NCBI GenBank assembly: GCA_013399015.1
Contig: VWZX01010908.1
Span: 124,001-188,000, forward strand
Direction of reading: 5' to 3'
Source of the DNA: Galbula dea
Taxonomy: Eukaryota; Chordata; Aves; Piciformes; Galbulidae
DNA length: 64,000 bases
Part shown: positions 38,001 to 47,870 of the stretch, piece after piece
Layout of the letters: every line of letters starts with the position of its first letter
Numbering within the stretch: position 1 is the first letter of the stretch
Position numbers and translations under genes: made by a program
The notes under the pieces: generated by a model
What the model saw: only the letters and a program-made list of their open reading frames with translations
The model's database searches: none
What the model was told of the DNA's origin: nothing

Positions 38001-41000
38001 GGGGATGGGCTGGTTTTACACAAGGTGCTGAGCTTCCACAGCTCTGTACACAGCCAGGTTACAACAGCTTGGGTGCCTCTGCTGCACACTGCAGATGGCA
38101 AAAATGAATCTTTGTAGGAGGAAGGAAGGAAGGAAGACAAATCTCTGCTCCTCTTCTTCCATAAGGGAATAGCTGCACACTGAGGTGAGCTGTGCCTGGC
38201 AAGCACCCAGTTCACCAGTTAATTGACATCCCTCCAGCAACCAAATTAGTGATAGCTGAAAAACCTCCAGCAAGAATAAAACCTCAAAGAAAAGCAGGCT
38301 AAGGGACCTCTTGTTTGGACAGGCTAATCCTTCCTCTGCTGCTTTGTTTCATACCACAGACCCTTCAGATAAGATCACACAGAATGAAATGTATAACAAG
38401 ATTCATCCACAGCCCTCCTCCCTTTCTCTGCCTTGTACTAGCCACTTCTGTTTCATCTTTGCCCTTCAATCCCTGATTCCTCCCAGGAGCTGTTCTTCCC
38501 TTCAGCACATTTCTATTGTTATCTAGTCTCTGGCCCTCTGCACCTCCTCTCCAACAGCTCATCCCAGCACAGACAGCCCAAGCTCCTTCGGAATCCAGCA
38601 CCAGCCATTTAGTGGCTGTGAACCTTCTCCTTGTCATTGATCTTTCTGGGCACATCCACACATCTCTCTACTGTTGATAGCTGCTGCATCAGTAGCCTCA
38701 CTTAGAGATCACATTCATGAGGCACAAGAGCTTTCTAACCTCTGCAGCCCTTGTATCAGAAAGGCTCAACTATATTGCATGATGCCAATTAGCATTCCAA
38801 GTTTGTTCTCAATACAGGGCAAGATTGTTGTGGATAAATACCTAAAATCCACATTATCCAATTTTCTGACACATGTCAAAAAAACCTGACTGCAGTGCTC
38901 TGACAGAGGCTTAAGGAGGACAAGGCTTTTCCCTACACAACTAGCATATGGTATCTAATCTGGTAGGGTAATGCAGGAGGAAGGGGAAGGATGGACACAT
39001 CCAGAGGAGCAGGGTACTGAATAAAAAGGAGCAGTGATCACAGTGCTGCAAATTCTGGGAAAGGTCAAGTGATTGCTAATGTATCCTGAATAGAAAGATT
39101 TATTCATAAGCCAACAGTGGCCCTGCTCTCATTTTGAATTTTCAAACAAATTCTTCCTTCCCCCCCCAAAAGTGCCAGATGCCATTTCCTTTCTTTCCCC
39201 CTCCCCATCTTGCTCTTTGTTCTCTTTTTACTGCCCTGCAGAAACACATCTTCTGCATCCTGCAAGATAAAAACATCAAAAAGAAATCACTTAAAAAAAA
39301 AAAAACCTAAATAATTATGCATCCCCAATACAACCTGGTAGCAAATTGAGGCTCTGTTCTATCCCACTATTATCAGCAAGTGCCAAAGGCTGGAAAGAGA
39401 ATCTTAGCAGAAATGCTGGCATGTTTTGTTTTGCAGCCTGGCTCACAGCAGACAATGACAAAGGGTGGAAAGGCAGCTGGAGGCTGGCAGAGTTCCAACA
39501 GCAGAGGTGGGCTTTCAAAAGGTGACTTTTAGCATATGTGTGAGATTACCAAGGAATTGACAACCACCATCTCAAGGTTATTCATCCAATGCCAGGGAGA
39601 AGACTGAGGATCTCAACTGAGTCTCACTGGAGACTGTCCAACAAAAAAGCAAATATACATAGCACAAGTCTTGGGAGGAGCAGCTGAGGGAACTGAGCTT
39701 GTTTAGTCTGCAGAAGAGGCTCAGGGGAGACCTTCTCACACTCTACAGCTCCCTGAAAGGAGGCTGCAGCCAGGTGGGGCCTGGTCTCTTCTCCCAAGCA
39801 ACAGAATAAGAGGAACAGCCTCAAGTTGTGCCAGGGGAAGTTTAGGTTGGACATTATGAAAAATTTCTTCCCCAAAAAGGTTGTCAAGCCCTGGCCCAGG
39901 CTGCCAAGGGCATTGGTGGAGTCACCATCCCTGGAAGTGTTCACAAATGACACTTAGGGCCATGGTTTAGTGGTGAGCTGGCAGTGTTAGGTCAAGGGTT
40001 GGACTCAATGATCTTGGAGGTCTTTTCCAACCTCCATGATTCTATGTCAGTTTATTCCTAGTGGACCAAAAAATGTAGTGGAGAATAAGCACAGCAAATA
40101 TGCATGAGAGAAAGTCTGCCTGCTGGGATGTGGCATGCACATCAGAAGCTATTACATGAAATACCTGCCAACTCCACTTTTGAAAAGGAAGAGAAATGTA
40201 AAGAATCCCAGGAAACCTCTCTGACTACATAGTCAGTGTCTTGATATGGCACAGAATATATCAATCACTGAACTATTGAAATGAAAGTAAAGGAAGACAA
40301 AACAGAAAACTCTTGGAGCAGTTCTGGAAGCAAGTGTTAATAGACTGAACCACAGGCATGTGATCAGCAATCACCATTGTAGCACTGAAACAAGAGCAGC
40401 TGTTAGCCCACTGTGGTAACTCAGCTGAAAACACCAGAGTCCAGAACACAGCCAATAAAGCTAGAGGAACTGCAGCATGCAGGGAATGAAAGTCACTGGC
40501 AGAGGGAAGCAATATTCCATGTACCTTTGGGGTTGACATAGTAGAACACATTTAAATGTAAGCTAAATTAGATTTGAGACCTGAATTTAAGTTAAAGTCA
40601 TAAAAGGTAGCACTGCTGGTTTGTTACAGACCTCCAGGGCAGGTTAAGAAGAAAATGTTTTCCCCCCCCCCTGCATAGGAAGGTTATAAAAAAAAGTGCC
40701 AGAATAAATCAGTGGCAAGAATCATCATGGATTTTTTCAAGAGTCTAATAAAAGAAAGGGCCACATTCCTGGAGTTAAAGTGAACTGGTTTGCTTTACAG
40801 TTTATTTGGCTGTCAGCAGAGTCAAGAACCAAGTCCTTCGAAAGAAGCCACATCAGGAGGTAGGAGGCCCACAGAACCATCAGTATCTCAGCAAAGAGAC
40901 TGTGGTATGCAGAACTGCTGCCCAGGGCCCAACCTGCCACCAGTGGGTATCTCAGTAACCACCTGGAGATTACATCCACATCCTCCTAGGCACTCACCTG

Positions 41001-44000
41001 GCTGCTAGCCCAGGAGATGCCTGTGATAAAGGGCAATATAGATTAGATATATAGAGATATATATAGACCAAAAAAAATCCTAATTCTAAAGGAACAGAGT
41101 GTTTAAGAAATCCATGATATATAGCAAAATTCAGCTGATGTGACAGAATAAGTTCAGTCAACAACATGTGGAATTCATCTTGAAACTTAACCAGCTACAA
41201 AATTGGCACCAAGTGCCAATATGACTCAGTGGAGTCCAAACCAGCAGTATCAGCAAATAAAGCTGAAGGATTTTAAGTAGATCAAGGATGGGGACTGGGA
41301 AGACTTAGAAACAAGCAGTAACAAGCAAACTTTAATTGCTTACCTGATGACAGGCTGCAATGAATACTTTAATTAACAATTAAGGTTTTAATGTGTGCAC
41401 AGTGTCAAAGGTGTGATGTTAATCACTCAAGCATTGTAAAACAACAGCAATGAGAAGCTTAATAAGCAAAAAGACAAAGTTTTCAACACACTGTGGAAAT
41501 AAGAGGTCTCATGATTGCAACCATCAGGTTGTTGGGTTTGGAGATCTACTGAAAGCATAGTTATGTTCTAGTTATCATAATGCTCTTTGCACACATACTG
41601 TAACCCTTCTAAACAGCACAAGCCTTGATGCTGCTTGCACAGAGTGGACTGGGCTTTGCTGGGTTTTGCAGAGCACAATATTCACTTGAAGCTGTGACAC
41701 TACTCCACTGGCATCCAAGGCTTCAGTCACAGGACACTGGAGCAAAGCTGCTAACGGCAGCGCTGGCATGTCATATCACACAGCCTGAAGCACCTCAGAG
41801 CCCTAGATGGGGAGCAAAGCTAAACTGAAAGGGGAATAAAGGGGTAAAAAGAGCAGAAAGCAGAAGAAAGGCAAACCAGCAGAATGGGAAAAGCAGCCCA
41901 AAGAAGAACAGCTGATGAAAATTTGGTAGGGAAGGAGTGGGGGGTAATGGTGGGCAGGAATAACTCTGGAAGTGTTTCTGAAGGGCTGAGGCCAAACAGT
42001 CTATTTAATTTATGGAGTGAATGCTGGGGAAAGTGCTCTGAAGAACCTGAGCTGTAAAATTTCAAGGAAGAGTTGTGAACCCTCAGATCAAGATGTTAAA
42101 AAGGACACTGCAGAAGCTGGCAAAAAAAAAATTAACATTTAAAGAGACAGGATATTCACATTTTTCAATGCAACCCAAGATTTTATACTTCTGACACTGC
42201 TCTGTGGCTCAAAACTCTTTTTCTATAGCTTCTTATAATTTGCCTCAGCTTCACACATGTAGAGAACCCCACCACCAGTTTTACTGCAGGACAACTCCTT
42301 CATTGCTTCACCTGCCCCAAGCTTCAGCTTGGCAGCAATTAACTATGCTCACATGTGCTTGTTAGTGACAGCTGTGCCTCACTCTGCATCCAAAGACTGG
42401 AGAGGGAACAAGGGAGGGAAGATTGGCCTTAATTTAAAAAGCAAACAAAAATCCTCCAAGAGTTAAGTATGTCAATCACACTGTTTGTTCAGCATTTGCT
42501 GTGCTTATAACAGTCTGATGTCACCTACTGATAACTGTATTTACTAGGTTTGGGTAAGCTGATGGTGACAATTAAGATAAACTGAGTAAATAACTACAGT
42601 AATTACAAGAATTTAGAAATCTATAGTTACATGTGAAGCTACCTGTGTGTAATCTTTTTGAATTATGAAGGGTAAAGAGGGGGGAAAAAAGAGAGGAAAA
42701 AAAGGAGAAAGAGCAAAAGGAACAAGAGAAAGAGCCACAATCCATGCAGAACTAACTCACTCTGCTTAGATTTCCAGGGACAAGCCTTCACACTTGTTTC
42801 TCCTCCTATGGGACTATACTTTGAGGTCACCGACTACTTCTGTTTATCAAAATGCCACATGAAATAAAAGCTAAATATCCTAGTTCTGAACTAAAGCATT
42901 CCAGAAGTCAGTACAAGAAGCCAGATACTTCTCTTAGCTGTTCACTCAACTGCAGCAGCTCTACCTACTGAAAGCACTCATCATCTGGTGCTCATCCCTC
43001 TCCCTTCCTTCTCTTATCCCACCTTTCCAGTCAGTCACCTCAAAGGCAACAGAGAGCACACAATTTTGAATGACTTTTGAAAAATAATGATAAGGAATTG
43101 CTTATAGCTGAATTCTTTTCCTAAGACTACTCATCTTAAATATTGACTTAGAAGCAATGGATGTTTTTACTTTTAACATTCCAAGCACTGTTTTCTCAAA
43201 GCCTGAGAGTCTAAACCAGCAAGATACTATCTACTTTCACACAGAGATTCACAACAACTAGGATAAGCAGAATGTTGTGACAGTTTTGTTACAGTCAGAG
43301 CCCACCATCAACTGTTTCCCTTATGCAAAGCTAACATCTCTGTTGTATGAGTTTGCTTAAGTTTCCAGCCTCTGCATAGATAAACCTCAACTGAATGAGA
43401 AACAGAAATGGGACACTATGCTCACTACAACTCTCAGAAGCCAGCTCTCCAAAGCTTTTCTACTCCTCTTTATTCAGACATATGTAATTGTTGTATTTCA
43501 TATGAAATTTGGGATACTTAGATACTCACAAAGACAAAGTTCTAAAATACTCTTTAAAATAAGCTCACAGCCAGCAAACACTTAGGTATCTGTGTTTTGG
43601 TGAGCCCTGCACATCAACACCTGGAAATCATGCTTCCATTCCCAGATACTGATGAGGTACATCCCATGCCTATGAAGCTGGATCTCACTTCACTAGTTTC
43701 TTTTCTCATTCTGTGGGTCAGAGGCGAGTCAGACATCTACTGTGTTTCCACCACCACGAGGCCATCCCATCCATCCCTGCTCCAGGTGTCACATCCCTCA
43801 CTGCTACACCTACGGCTCCGACATTCTTCCACTGCAAAGGCCACAGCACAGGCACCTTCACCACTATATGAAATCGAAGTTTCTTAACCTCAGCTCAAGC
43901 AGCTGCCGCCTGCCGAAAGCCAGTGACATGCCAGCCTGCTCTACCACGCTGCTGCTGCCCAACCACCGCAGCATGCGGTCCAGGAGTTCGGCTCCTCTGG

Positions 44001-44572
44001 GGAAGCCGCGCTGTGAGAACCTGCTCGGGAAGCCTCCCCTGGCAGACAGGGCGGCGAATGTCCCGCACTGTGCGAAGCCCTGGGACTGGAGGGGAAGCTC
44101 CCACCAGCTCCTCGCTGCTTCCTACAGGCAGCGCCGACAGGACCTTGGCCAGCAGCTCTCCCCCCTCCGGCCCCGACGCCTCGGCAGAGCCAGCAACGGG
44201 CGAGGGGGCGGCGGAGGGGCCGGTGCGGCCTAGCGGCGGCGCGGCCAGGCCGCGGGGCGGGGCAGAGCGGTGCCTGAGGGGAGCCGGGACGCCATGTCGC
44301 GGCGGCCCCCGCTGACAGGGGCGGGGGAAGGCGGGACAGCGGGGAGCCGTTGAGGGGACACGGGTGTGAGGGGACCGGACTGTGAGAGAACCAGACCGGG
44401 CCAGGCCGGCGCGTCCTCCTTTCCCCCCCCCACCCCATTCCTCCTCCACCATCACCTTCCTACCAACCCCCCTCTCGGCGGCCGCTTGGTACCTGCCGTA
44501 GATGCCCTCGGTGATGCGGTTCCTCTTGAGGGGCCGCCGCAGCTTGCTGCAGTCCGCGCTCCGCCGCTTCAT
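14075..44572 (-). CDS. MACO1: Macoilin, transmembrane and coiled-coil protein
   Basis: Macoilin (formerly TMEM57) is a conserved protein of the rough ER and nuclear envelope, enriched in neurons; its nematode orthologue affects neuronal excitability. Coding exons on the minus strand: 44572-44493, 34921-34780, 34098-33972, 31270-31147, 29061-28883, 27948-27450, 19213-19055, 18862-18680, 17870-17750, 15877-15703, 14277-14075. All junctions are GT-AG and the phases join to 1992 nt, 663 aa plus TGA, one residue shorter than the human protein (three instead of four Asn in the 'GINNN' run). It begins MKRRSADCSKLRRPLKRNR and ends SGLDPNASVYQPLKK. Residues about 28-175 hold the hydrophobic membrane segments (VVWALVLLADFV, VFFVCVAFTSNII, LWILFVYIEAAI, IGYPVVTLGFGF). 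Residues about 218-384 are a charged Ser/Asn/Lys-rich linker, all in one 499-nt exon. Residues 385-600 are heptad-rich coiled coil. The start is fixed by the conserved N terminus inside the CpG island. Confidence 0.97.
14453..14822 (-). repeat. CR1 LINE, antisense, MACO1 intron 10
   Basis: Runs from 'CCACAGCAGCTTGCCCAGGG' through 'GGTGGAACCTCCTGGGTTCC' to 'TGCTGGACTCTCTCCAGTA'. It is very similar to the copies at 54475-55030 and 58672-59460, indicating the same, relatively young subfamily. It is in the same transcriptional sense as MACO1. Confidence 0.92.
15472..15690 (-). repeat. CR1 LINE next to the MACO1 exon 10 donor
   Basis: Antisense CR1 3' end: 'GGCTTGGAAGGGACCTTAAA', 'CCCCCTGCCATGGGCAGGGA', 'GCCACAACCTCTCTGGGCAA', ending around 15690. 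The donor of MACO1 exon 10 is at 15702/15703, so the insertion sits about a dozen bases into the intron. Confidence 0.9.
16365..16687 (-). repeat. CR1 LINE, antisense, MACO1 intron 9
   Basis: 'AATCATGGAATGGTTTGAGT', 'AAAGGACCTTTACAGGTCAT', 'CCACCTCTCTGAGCAACCTC', 'CTTACATCCAGTCTAAACCT'. It belongs to a different, more diverged subfamily than the 14.5-kb copy. Confidence 0.9.
16867..16905 (-). repeat. Small CR1 3'-end fragment
   Basis: 'GGGCTTGGAAGGGACCTTTA' followed by 'AAGGTCATCAAA' matches the antisense CR1 3' end; about 40 bp. Confidence 0.55.
24601..24630. repeat. TA/CA microsatellite
   Basis: 'TGCATATATATACACACACA' then 'CACACAG'; a short simple repeat in MACO1 intron 6. Confidence 0.8.
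27150..27300 (+). repeat. MIR SINE relic in MACO1 intron 6
   Basis: 'CTCACAACACCCCTGTGAGG' then 'TAGG', 'GCTGAGGTAGAAAGGAAGCA', 'GCTCAAGGCTGCAGAGC', 'CCAGAGGC' and 'AGAACCCACAGGGCCCAG' follow the order of the MIR consensus (cctcacaacaaccctgtgaggtagg ... caaggtcacacagc ... agaacccaggtc). Confidence 0.7.
28414..28858 (-). repeat. CR1 LINE next to the MACO1 exon 5 donor
   Basis: Antisense CR1 from 'GGCCCAGGTTGGAAGGAACC' to 'TTTGTGGCCCTCCTCTAACA', about 445 bp. Its 5' end lies about 25 bases from the exon 5 donor (28882/28883). The reading frame of exon 5 ends shortly after the junction, so no fusion product is implied. Confidence 0.93.
32676..33221 (+). mobile_element. Solo LTR of an avian ERVL-type retrovirus
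   Basis: Begins 'AGTCCTGGTTTCAGCTGGGA' (first base probably mutated from T) and ends 'GGGGTTAAACCACAACA', which form the short inverted termini of a widespread avian LTR. Inside are 'GAGCAATTGCATTGTGCATC' and a TATA-like 'AGTATATAAAC' at about 32931. No gag, pol or env coding sequence flanks it, so it is a solo LTR. The presumed 5-bp flanks (GAAGG and ATGGG) match poorly, so the target duplication has decayed or the edges are off by a few bases. It lies in MACO1 intron 3, antisense to the gene. Confidence 0.85.
33690..33730. repeat. TA-rich microsatellite
   Basis: 'ATATATATATATAC', 'AAACAAAC' and 'ATATATATGTATATAA' form a compound simple repeat in MACO1 intron 3. Confidence 0.8.
37359..37806 (-). 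repeat. CR1 LINE, antisense, MACO1 intron 1
   Basis: From 'CACAGAATCATCTAGGTTGG' through 'GTGACTCCACCACTGCACTG' and 'AAACCTCCCCTGGCACAACT' to 'ACATGCTCCAGCACCTCA'. It pairs as an inverted repeat with the copy at 39664-40045, which is of the same subfamily. Confidence 0.93.
37839..37922. repeat. Two-copy 42-bp minisatellite
   Basis: Units 37839-37880 and 37881-37922 share 'CCCCCTGCTCC', 'CTAGCATGCAGGACT' and 'CCCAGT'. The array lies directly beside the 5' end of the CR1 at 37359-37806. Confidence 0.85.
39664..40045 (+). repeat. CR1 LINE, sense, MACO1 intron 1
   Basis: 'GAGCAGCTGAGGGAACTGAG', 'GCAGCCAGGTGGGGCCTGGT', 'GGTTGGACTCAATGATCTTG', ending 'CCATGATTCTATG', the canonical CR1 3' terminus. 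Confidence 0.93.
42670..42735. repeat. Polypurine tract
   Basis: About 60 bases of almost uninterrupted A/G on the plus strand in MACO1 intron 1. Simple-sequence character; no function is implied. Confidence 0.7.
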
Positions 44573-44735
44573 CCTGCCAACGGCCACCTCCGGCCCGGCC
44601 CAGCCTGGCCCGGCCGAGCCCCGCGCCCCGGCCCCGCGCTGCCCCGGCCCGCCCCACTCGCGGCAGTACCGCCCGCCCCCGCGGGGGGGTCTCTCGCCTG
44701 GGGCTTGGGTTGTTAATTTTCCTTCTTGTCTTTTT

Positions 44736-44800
44736 NNNNNNNNNNNNNNNNNNNNNNNNNNNNNNNNNNNNNNNNNNNNNNNNNNNNNNNNNNNNNNNNN
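44736..44800. other. Assembly gap (65 N)
   Basis: A run of 65 N about 165 bases upstream of the MACO1 start codon, in the presumed 5' UTR or core promoter. Frames drawn across it are meaningless. Confidence 0.99.
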
Positions 44801-44892
44801 AACAAAGAAATAAAAATAATTCCTGGTCCGTCCCCTCCCCGCCGCGTCCTCCCGCGCAGCCGCCACACAGCGCCCCACCTCCCTCGGTGCTG

Positions 44893-45684
44893 CCCAATCA
44901 AGATGTTGACCTGGCCGGAATGACGGCACCCTTAGCCAATCGGCAGCGGGAAAAAGCAGACAGACAGCCGAAGAGACCTATCGCGGCACTATAAAGCTGG
45001 TCCTGCCCCGCGCTATTGGGTGGCACCGCCCACGCACTTAAGTGATGGCGACCAGAGCCTGTGAAAGAGGAGGACTCATGAATTGATGGCTTCTGGGCCA
45101 ATCCCTGGGTAGGTTTTGTTCTCCTCCCGCCTACTGTCCCTCTGGGCTGGCTCCCGCCCCGTGTTGTGACCGACAGCGAAACAGCCCAACGGAAGAAGCA
45201 AATAAAACTAAAAGGACAGCTCAGCTATCCACTCGGAAGCGGAAGAAGGAGGGCTCAATTTCCTCTGTCACTCCAGCACACTTGATTGACAATCTCGCTG
45301 GCAAATAGGCTGTTGGGAAAGGGAAAGCTTAGTCTCAGGCGCAAAGGTAAGGGGCAGAAGCTTTTTGCGCCCTGTGCCTCCCCCACATCGCGGCCCTGTG
45401 CTGGCAGCTCACCGCAGGATAAAAAAAAAAAACCCTTCAGAGTGACTGACGGGCTCCTTCAGCGAATAAAGGACGCATACAGCTGAGTGACAAACGACCG
45501 GCCCAATCGCAGGGCAGGAAGCGAGGAGGGGCGGAGTGACTTGGCCTCTCTTTCCCCCATCGGCCCAAAGACGGACGGTGGTTGGACATAGGCCAATGAG
45601 ACACCATGAGGGAAGTCAGACTTCGGCCAATGAGAGTCCAGTCCCTAAGGGAGGCCTGTAGGGAGGGGCAGGTGTCTAGCCAAT
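44893..45684. promoter_or_regulatory. Array of eight CCAAT boxes
   Basis: CCAAT on the plus strand at 44894-44898, 44936-44940, 45098-45102, 45503-45507, 45593-45597, 45627-45631 and 45680-45684, and its complement ATTGG at 45015-45019. The last three are all GCCAATGRG-like and lie 34 and 53 bp apart. NF-Y is the known binder of this pentamer. Confidence 0.75.
44989..44996 (+). promoter_or_regulatory. TATA-like box on the plus strand
   Basis: CTATAAAG, about 50 bp downstream of the CCAAT box at 44936-44940. This is a usual spacing for a plus-strand promoter pointing away from MACO1. A good splice donor (CAAAG/GTAAGG) occurs downstream at 45346/45347. Transcription here is an inference. Confidence 0.4.
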
Positions 45685-46236
45685 GGGAGGCGAGGGACGG
45701 GGAGGGCCCACCCCCTCCTGGTGCTGCCTAGTCACGGCCGGGCAGTGCCCGTTCGTCGCGCTACCGTCTCAGGACTCCGGGCCCGGGCTTTGGGCCTCTC
45801 CACCTGGGGGGCCGCTCGGTAGAGCCCCTGCTCCAAGGCCTATGCCCTTTTTGAACTGTGGAAACCTTAAGGAACCCAATCGCTGCCCCTAAACCTGAGG
45901 GAGGGCCGCCCCGGCCCCCCGAGCCTGAGGAGGCCCGCCCCACCCCGGCCTCCGCCCGCCCTTTGGTTTACTGGAGGGTGGTGCCGCCTGGGCCATCCTG
46001 CGCCTCCCTGGCTGTCTCGGCTTTTCAGGCTTCGCCCGGATCTGGGCTGAGCGCCATGCCCGCTCTTCTCTAGGGGATAACGGGTTACCCTGAGCAGGGT
46101 TCACACGATGCTGGGCTGAGACTGAGGAGTGCAGCTCCCAATATTGCATTAAAACTGCAACAGAGAAGTGAAAGTAAGGCTGCTAGTCCCCTTGGCTGAG
46201 TCAGTGGGGATGTTTTGCTGGTGACGAGTTCTAATT

Positions 46237-46262
46237 TAAAAGTTGGGGGGTGGGGGGGGTTG
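46237..46262 (+). repeat. G-run with quadruplex potential
   Basis: GGGGGG-T-GGGGGGGG and neighbouring G runs between the CpG island and RH. The sequence could form a G-quadruplex. Confidence 0.5.
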
Positions 46263-47714
46263 TACTTCACCCTGTCTGAGACCACTGACAGGTCTTTCTG
46301 TTTGGGAGGGACTTTAAGCTGGAAATCTGAGCATCAGTGTTCACAGTGTGGCTTGCCATCCTGAGGGAAAACCATGGGAAAATTCCTAGGCTTTGGAGTT
46401 TTTTCTCTGGGTGTTAATGCTGACAGGGGGTTTGGTCATGTGTCAGAAGAGGTAAACATGTTCATCTGACCATGGCAAAATATGGACAGAGTCCTGGATC
46501 ATTCTTATCCTGGGTAGGAGTCCAAAGGGTTTGTTGAAAGCTAATTAGTTTGATTGATTTATAAACCACACAAAGGTGCTGCATCAGTTAGCCAAATCAG
46601 TTTCTGAATTGCTGTTTCAGCTGTGTTGTCTTTTTCTTGTCCAGAAAGATGTTTACCAGGTGCTTTGGTTCTGTCTCAAATACCTCTGTGATCACAGAAT
46701 TCCCATAAAAAGGAACTGAATGTAGATCTTCCTGCATCAGGACTTTTCTGAAGCCTGGGCAGCCCTCTGCACATCTGGGAAAGTCCTTTGAATGGTGTTT
46801 AGGGGCCTCTAAAATGGGGGTAAGGTTACTTAACTTAGTTTTATTAGGCCTAAGTAAAAGCTAGTAAAGCAGTTTCATGCTACATATGAGGAAGGTGCAG
46901 ATTTATCACCACAAATGCAAACGTTGGCTTGAAAACTATTATTGTGCCACATAGCCTGGGTTTGCAGGAGAAATGTCCTAAAATGTTAAGTGAACTGGGA
47001 TTTTTCTGTGGATGGGTTTGTCTGACATATTTCTGCCACCAGTAGGTGGCTTTCTACCCATTTGTATCCATTGTTCCTAGCACAGCACTCGGGTTGAAAT
47101 GGCCTCAAAGTGGAATGTGTGAGGCATAATTACAGTACATCAATCTCCTGGGCTACTCTACTGCTACAAAGAGAGTTCAGCTTCCCAAAAGCACAGTGAA
47201 TACTGAGAAGATAGTGGTGTTGATATTAAGGGTTCATAAAGTGTCCTCAACAACCAAATCACCTTGTCTAACAAATTGTGGTGTCTGTGCATAGGGATAT
47301 ACTGAACATAGCTCCCACTATATAGCCCCTGCTCAGGTCCCCAAAATGCTCATGGTAGTGGCTCCTGGTTTACAAAAACAACAACAACTAAAGACAGTCT
47401 TCCCTCCTTTTCCCAATTCCCCTCTTTTCTGGGGAATGAAGGGTCATGAGGTGACAGAGTTCAGCCCCAGCCACAGGCTGAGCATAGATGGATAAAAGCA
47501 ATGGAAATAAATCATGGGTTTGCATCAACTTCATCCCCCTACCTTAGGAGCCCATGCTCTTCTTTACTTGCCCTTTAGCTGATGTGTGGGGCTCAGCAGC
47601 AGCTGATGATATCCTGGAGGATCACAGCACTCCCAGCTTGCTCTGACTGTTCCTGAGTACTTCCTGAGTTCAGCCCATGTCAGCTGTGCTATGGTTGAGC
47701 TCCTGACACACCAC

Positions 47715-47799
47715 AGATAAGGAACTGTTCCTTGCTGATGCCTCTTGAGCTTTTTATCTCCCCAGAGTTTTTAGTGCTGCCCTCCCCCTTTTCTATTGG
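47715..47799. promoter_or_regulatory. Erythroid-type RH proximal promoter motifs
   Basis: Within 160 bp upstream of the RH start codon are AGATAAG (47715-47721), the reverse TTATCT (47754-47759), a CCTCCCCC element (about 47781-47788) and ATTGG, the reverse of CCAAT (47795-47799). GATA-1 plus CACCC/Sp1 elements are the known architecture of erythroid promoters, including human RH genes. There is no CpG island or clear TATA box at the start. Confidence 0.55.
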
Positions 47800-47870
47800 T
47801 TTGAAGTTACTGGAAACATTTTGACAGAGCAAAATATGCTGTGTTTGTGCTGAATGTAGCCTAGTGCAGG

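Larger units (their letters stand above)
34922..44492. other. MACO1: MACO1 intron 1
   Basis: A 9.6-kb intron between the CpG-island exon and the first membrane-segment exon. It holds two CR1 copies in opposite orientation (37359-37806 and 39664-40045), a 42-bp duplicated unit at 37839-37922 and a purine-rich tract at about 42675-42735. Its 5' part (43.9-44.5 kb) is CpG-rich promoter-proximal sequence. No exon was recognised. Confidence 0.75.
43900..46100. promoter_or_regulatory. CpG island between MACO1 and RH
   Basis: GC-rich, CpG-rich sequence spanning the MACO1 first exon and about 1.5 kb upstream. This is the MACO1 promoter. It also holds a multi-CCAAT array and a plus-strand TATA-like box, so divergent transcription is possible. 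A 65-base gap interrupts it. Confidence 0.85.

Noticed and set aside
43895..44929. Long minus-strand frame of about 344 codons over the MACO1 first exon
   Set aside because: It runs through a 65-base N gap and CpG-rich DNA; only the 26 codons before the donor at 44493 are MACO1 coding.
45286..45486. Plus-strand frame MTISLANRLLGKGKLSL...
   Set aside because: Lies in promoter CpG DNA, includes a poly-A run read as lysines, and a good splice donor interrupts it.
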